Origin: Sphingopyxis sp. RIFCSPHIGHO2_12_FULL_65_19
Lineage (GTDB): Bacteria; Pseudomonadota; Alphaproteobacteria; Sphingomonadales; Sphingomonadaceae
Direction: 5' to 3'
DNA: 64,000 bases
Assembly: GCF_001830555.1 (NCBI RefSeq)
Contig: NZ_MIAM01000041.1
Coordinates: 37,718-101,717 of the forward strand
Shown: one piece after another, positions 60,324 through 64,000 of the stretch
Layout of the letters: each line of letters starts with the position of its first letter
Position numbering within the stretch: the first letter of the stretch is position 1
The notes under the pieces: model-generated
The model's database searches: none
What the model was told of the DNA's origin: nothing
What the model saw: only the letters and a program-made list of their open reading frames with translations
Made by a program: the position numbers and the translations under genes

Positions 60324-61816
60324 GCCGCCTTTGGCGCCTCCGCCCCGCAATAGCGCGCGACATAGGCGTGGTGTTCGGGCAGCGTCGCAACGGTCTGCGC
60401 GATATTGTCGCGGATCGACTGGAACAATCGCTCCACCTCGTCGTCGCGCAGCTTGTCGGCAATGGGGTGATAGGATTGCGGTTCGATCCCCTGCCCCATC
60501 ATCACCTGCACCCAGCTATTCTCCGCAAACAACTCTTCATATTTGCGGAAGACGCGGCCCGTTTCGCGAAACAGCTCGATCTTCTGCTGCAAGGAATCGG
60601 GGATCGGCATGGCGGCGACATGGCGCCAGAACGGGCTGTCGCGCCGATTGGTCGCCTTGTAATGCAGCACAACAAAGTCGCGGATCTGTTCGATGTCCAG
60701 CCGTTGCTGGTCGTTGAACTCCATCGCGTCGCGCTCGCTGACGCGGCCGTTCGGCATAAGGCGGATGAAGCGTAGCACGGCGCGCTGGATCAGGTGAACC
60801 GTCGTCGCCTCGAGCGGCTCGACGAAACCACCCGCCAGGCCGACGGCAACGCAGTTGCGATACCATTGCTTCCGCCGCACCCCGCCCTTGAACTTGATGT
60901 CGAACGGTTCGATCAGCGGTTCGCCGACGCTGCTCATCAGCCGGTCATAGGCTTCGTCGCGCGACAGATAGCCGCTGGTATAGACGATCCCGGCGCCCAT
61001 GCGGTGTTGCAGCGGGATGCGCCATTGCCACCCGGCGTCGTGCGCGATCGCCTGCGTATAAGGCATCGGCGGGCCGAGATGTTTCGACTGCACCGCGATC
61101 GCGCTGTCATTGGGCAGCCAGTGGCTCCAATCCTCGAACCCCGCGTGCAGCGCGCCGTCGATCAGCAGCCCGCGAAAGCCGGTGCAATCGACGAACATGT
61201 CGCCCTCGATCCTCCGCTCGCCGTCGAGATGCAGCGCGGCAATATCGCCGCTTGTCCCGTCCAGCTCGACGTGTGCGATCTTGCCCTCGACGCGCGTGCA
61301 GCCATCGGCTTCGGCGAGCTTGCGAAGGTAGCGCCCGTAAAGCGTCGCATCGACATGATAGGCGTAATTCATCCGATCTTCGGGCAGGTGCGCGAACTTC
61401 CCCTGCATCCCCGCGACCAGCTCGAGGCAGTAATCGGCATAGGGCTGTTCATGCCCGCGCTCCCGCGCGTTCAGCCAGAAATGCTGGAAACCCGCCGACC
61501 AGTGGTCCTTCCCCGACAGGCCAAAGCTGTGGAAATAGCTGTCGCCGTCATGCTTCCAATTGTCGAACAGGATGCCCAGCTTGAAGGTCGCCTGCGTCGC
61601 GCGCATGAAATCGGGTTCGGGGATGCCCAGGATGCGGTTGAAATTGACCAGCGGCGGAATGGTGGACTCGCCGACCCCGATCGTCCCGATCGCTTCGGAT
61701 TCGACCAATGTCAGATCGACGGTCGGACCCATCGTGCGCGCGATCGCCGCTGCCATCATCCAGCCCGCGGTGCCGCCGCCCGCGATGACGACGCGGACCG
61801 GTTTCTTGTCGCTCAT
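60320..61816 (-). CDS. Flavin-dependent tryptophan-halogenase-family protein
   Basis: 498 residues. The FAD motif VVIAGGGTAGWMMAAAI is followed by the catalytic Lys79 (ATFKLGILF), at the same position as in PrnA. The halogenase-specific WxWxIP motif is W263-P268 (AGWQWRIPLQHR), and the acidic residue region is GFVEPLEATTVHL (Glu333/Glu336). These features separate halogenases from other flavin monooxygenases. No flavin reductase is adjacent. It is coupled to GH16 and to the JmjC-like cupin, not to a natural-product cluster, so its substrate may be unusual. Cytoplasmic, with no signal peptide. Confidence 0.93.
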   Translation of the reverse strand: MSDKKPVRVVIAGGGTAGWMMAAAIARTMGPTVDLTLVESEAIGTIGVGESTIPPLVNFNRILGIPEPDFMRATQATFKLGILFDNWKHDGDSYFHSFGLSGKDHWSAGFQHFWLNARERGHEQPYADYCLELVAGMQGKFAHLPEDRMNYAYHVDATLYGRYLRKLAEADGCTRVEGKIAHVELDGTSGDIAALHLDGERRIEGDMFVDCTGFRGLLIDGALHAGFEDWSHWLPNDSAIAVQSKHLGPPMPYTQAIAHDAGWQWRIPLQHRMGAGIVYTSGYLSRDEAYDRLMSSVGEPLIEPFDIKFKGGVRRKQWYRNCVAVGLAGGFVEPLEATTVHLIQRAVLRFIRLMPNGRVSERDAMEFNDQQRLDIEQIRDFVVLHYKATNRRDSPFWRHVAAMPIPDSLQQKIELFRETGRVFRKYEELFAENSWVQVMMGQGIEPQSYHPIADKLRDDEVERLFQSIRDNIAQTVATLPEHHAYVARYCGAEAPKAA

Positions 61817-62844
61817 TTACTCAAGGCCCTCAGCAAAAAGGCGCGCAACCGGCCCGCCGTCTCGGACGTGAGCGGGGCAAGGATGCTGCGCGCGGTTTCG
61901 GGAATATGGTCGGTGACGCTGGCGTCATTGTCGAAGACATAGTGGTCGAACTGCTCACGCCAGATCGCCTTGTCTTCGGGCGGCAAGTCGCGGATCGCAA
62001 GGATCGCGTGATTGAGCGCCGCCTGCGGCTGGCCCAGCCAGGCCGGTGTCCGCCGCCACCAGTAATTGACCAATATGTTGAAGTCCGCGAGCCCCTCCAC
62101 ATGGTGCCACCACATCGAGGGGATGAAGATCGCGTCGCCGGGCTCCAGATCGACGGTCAGCGCCTCGGCCATCGCATCGACGAAGCGCGGGTGCGCGGCC
62201 AGGTCGGGATTATCGAAATCGACCATACTGACGACGCGCCCGGCGGGCGTGTTGTCGATGGGGCCAAGATAGAGGTTTCGGAACGCGCCGGGCGGAAACA
62301 GCGTGAAACGGCGCCGCCCGGCGGCGCAACAAGCCAGATTGTCGGGAAAATCATTGTGCGCGGCAATCTTCGTGCGCGTCCCGATCCAGATGCTTTTCAG
62401 CGGATCGCGGTCGCCAAGGTCGATCGGATTGGCTTCGTCGAGCCCGTCGAAGTGCGATGGAATGTCGATCGACGCCAGATAGACGGTGCGGTTTTCGCCG
62501 CGATCCTCGGCCTGGTCGATACCGCCGAAAATATCGGCCAGCCGCCCCGTGCCGATGCCGAAATTCATTTCCATGTCCGCGTCGTAGAACAGGCGGCCAT
62601 CGTGGCCCGGCGGCGCGATCGACACCTTGAACGGCCGCTCGCGGGCATGATCCAGCAAATAGCGTCGCGCGTCGCGGGCCGACCGTTTCCCCGCCTCGAC
62701 CAGCGGCCAGTCGGCGACCAGGCCGCGCAGGACGAATGGCGCGCGCGGGTTTTCCAGCAGCGCATCCAGTCCGGCATCCTTGTCCCACGTCCGCTCGGGC
62801 ACCCGCGCCAGGCGGTGGGTAAAGGCGCCGCCCTGCTCAGCCAC
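61813..62844 (-). CDS. JmjC-like cupin (cupin_8) oxygenase-type protein
   Basis: About 343 residues. The barrel has an iron site of the HxD...H kind: HNDFPDNLACCAAGRRRFTLFPP and, later, GDAIFIPSMWWHHVEGL. DNPDLAAHPRF lies between them. This resembles factor-inhibiting-HIF-type 2-oxoglutarate hydroxylases, which often modify proteins. The start is taken as the GTG at 62844, overlapping the SapC stop by eight bases (GTGGCTGA); an ATG at 62871 is possible. Its stop overlaps the halogenase ATG. The substrate is unknown. Confidence 0.85.
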   Translation of the reverse strand: MAEQGGAFTHRLARVPERTWDKDAGLDALLENPRAPFVLRGLVADWPLVEAGKRSARDARRYLLDHARERPFKVSIAPPGHDGRLFYDADMEMNFGIGTGRLADIFGGIDQAEDRGENRTVYLASIDIPSHFDGLDEANPIDLGDRDPLKSIWIGTRTKIAAHNDFPDNLACCAAGRRRFTLFPPGAFRNLYLGPIDNTPAGRVVSMVDFDNPDLAAHPRFVDAMAEALTVDLEPGDAIFIPSMWWHHVEGLADFNILVNYWWRRTPAWLGQPQAALNHAILAIRDLPPEDKAIWREQFDHYVFDNDASVTDHIPETARSILAPLTSETAGRLRAFLLRALSK

Positions 62845-63556
62845 CGCCAAGCCTGCCGTTCTTGCGCGCAACCAGCACCGACAGTTGCGACAGCGAGGCC
62901 AGCGCCATGAACATCGGCATCAAATGCCCCGCCGTGTGCAGCGCGCCGAGCGCCGCCGCGTCGAGCGCGCGCAGCTTCGCCTCGTCGACGATATGGAATC
63001 CGACCAGCGAATGAAGCGACCCGTCGTCCAACGTCACTTCCAGGCTGAACGGTTCGAGCAGGTCATAGGCGAGCAGCGCGTCGTAGAAGGATTTGCTTTC
63101 GCGATACCCTTCATCGAGATCGCCCAGCCGTTCTGCGATATCTTCAAGATAGGGGGTCGCGGCGCCGTCGACATCGAACAGACGCACCCCCTCGCCGCCC
63201 GTGGCAATACGCGGATGGTCCATGTCGATATGCACCTGTCCCAGTCCGTCGCCATTTTCCGGGCGGCCGATCAGGAACGGCTGGACCGCAATCGACAGCG
63301 GCCGATAACGCGCGTCCCACCGATCGCCGTCGAGGAACAGGTTTTCGCCATTTTGGAAACCGAACATCGCCAGCGCAGAAAAATCGTCGCGTCCCGTCTC
63401 GCGCCGGAACAGGATCGGGAAATGCGCCTGCACGCGGCGAAACTCGCTCGGCACCGTCAGCGCCGCCATGATGTCGTCGCCCAGTTCGGCACCCGCATCG
63501 GTGCGGATGCGCAGATCGCGGTGGGTCTTGTTGTCGAGGACGGCGTGGCGGGTCAT
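62837..63556 (-). CDS. SapC-family protein
   Basis: 239 residues of the SapC family: FPILFRRETGRDDFSALAMFGFQNGENLFLDGDRWDARYRPLSIAVQPFLIG is characteristic. The family was named after a Campylobacter surface-layer locus, but in sphingomonads and Caulobacter it accompanies halogenases and TonB receptors, with no proven activity. AAAGGA precedes the ATG at 63556 (a TTG one codon earlier is less likely). It lies 12 bases after the second halogenase and overlaps the cupin gene. Confidence 0.9.
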   Translation of the reverse strand: MTRHAVLDNKTHRDLRIRTDAGAELGDDIMAALTVPSEFRRVQAHFPILFRRETGRDDFSALAMFGFQNGENLFLDGDRWDARYRPLSIAVQPFLIGRPENGDGLGQVHIDMDHPRIATGGEGVRLFDVDGAATPYLEDIAERLGDLDEGYRESKSFYDALLAYDLLEPFSLEVTLDDGSLHSLVGFHIVDEAKLRALDAAALGALHTAGHLMPMFMALASLSQLSVLVARKNGRLGGG

Positions 63557-63568
63557 CAAAATCCTTTC

Positions 63569-64000
63569 CTATCGCGCCGCGGCCGGTTTGGCATCGGGGC
63601 GAAGCGCGTCGAGATAATCGCGGTTGGGCGGCAGCGCCGCGGCGAGCGACCGCGCACGCTGCCGGATTTCGGAAAGCAGGGCCGCGGCGCGCGCGCTCCC
63701 GGATAACTCCGCAGGAACCGGAAACCCCATGCCGTAAAGAATATATTGGTGGCTCTCGGCCGAGAAGATTTCGTCGACCCGCGGAAAGTCCCATGCCGAC
63801 GGCGGCTGGTCGCGCCACAGGGCCAACATTTCTGCCAGTCGCGGCGGGACATGCGCCGCGTCGCGCTGAGCCAGCCAATAGGGGTCGTCGCGGCGGCTCA
63901 GCACATAGTGAAGCTTGAGGAAATCGACGATGCGGTCCCAGCGATAGCGGAATAGCTCGTTGAAGCGGTCGGCGTGGATGGGCATCGCGGCACGGCTCGC
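63569..64000 (-). CDS. Second tryptophan-halogenase-family protein, C-terminal part
   Basis: Only the last 143 residues are in the window. They align with the C-terminal region of the halogenase at 60320. [32 protein letters not shown] matches the stretch FNDQQRLDIEQIRDFVVLHY of that protein, and the [19 protein letters not shown] segment matches its tail region. The catalytic lysine and WxWxIP lie outside the window, so activity cannot be judged. The gene leads into SapC with a 12-base gap. A TonB receptor is a likely neighbour beyond the edge, by analogy. Confidence 0.85.
   Translation of the reverse strand, partial: ASRAAMPIHADRFNELFRYRWDRIVDFLKLHYVLSRRDDPYWLAQRDAAHVPPRLAEMLALWRDQPPSAWDFPRVDEIFSAESHQYILYGMGFPVPAELSGSARAAALLSEIRQRARSLAAALPPNRDYLDALRPDAKPAAAR

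Noticed and set aside
1..64000. Search for tRNA or rRNA genes, CRISPR arrays, insertion sequences, phage genes or attachment sites
   Set aside because: No cloverleaf-like sequence, repeat-spacer array, transposase, integrase or terminal inverted repeats was seen by eye; gaps between genes are nearly all under 300 bases.

Overview
The window is a gene-dense, GC-rich stretch with very little intergenic sequence and no recognisable rRNA, tRNA, CRISPR array, prophage or insertion sequence. Large TonB-dependent receptors, a SapC/cupin/tryptophan-halogenase operon, a cbb3 oxidase controlled by an Fnr-type protein and many ATGA-type start/stop overlaps point to an alphaproteobacterium of the Sphingomonadaceae (Sphingopyxis-like). 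The genus is inferred from gene content, not proven.

Region 1 (1-21291) is a peptide and amino-acid salvage locus. A leuCD pair is divergent from a LysR regulator. It is followed by a TonB receptor, an AbgT transporter, an M20 amidohydrolase, a penicillin-acylase-family enzyme, a polar amino-acid ABC transporter, a cupin and a FAD amine oxidase. An S9 peptidase lies on the opposite strand. A second, closely similar LysR regulator then precedes a HAD hydrolase, a D-serine-dehydratase-like PLP enzyme and a RidA protein. The logic appears to be outer-membrane uptake, hydrolysis of acylated or peptidic amino acids, uptake of the products and their deamination.

Region 2 (21372-24622) holds a thiolase and an acyl-CoA dehydrogenase divergent from an IclR-type regulator, with a 22-bp perfect palindrome between them. 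Region 3 (24650-30963) is a chaperone-usher system with two spore-coat-U-type subunits, next to a LuxR-type regulator and a 630-base regulatory stretch.

Region 4 (30987-42739) is a micro-oxic respiration block: hemN, ccoNOQP-ccoGHIS plus a small cysteine-rich protein, an OmpW-like porin, an FnrL-type regulator and a tandem universal stress protein. Three nearly identical Fnr boxes (TTGAC-N4-ATCAA) lie in front of hemN, between ccoN and ompW, and before usp.

Region 5 (42785-53114) has two AraC regulators, an esterase, a PaiB-like protein coupled to an acetylpolyamine amidohydrolase, a TonB receptor, a Tat-exported oligopeptidase-B-like peptidase and a diguanylate cyclase. Region 6 (53202-64000) is one long leftward run for beta-glucan use: a sugar MFS transporter, GH3, a second MFS, LacI, GH16, a flavin-dependent halogenase, a JmjC-like cupin, SapC and a second halogenase cut by the window edge. 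The coupling of halogenases to glucan hydrolases is the most intriguing content, followed by the small CX3CH protein at the end of the cco operon.
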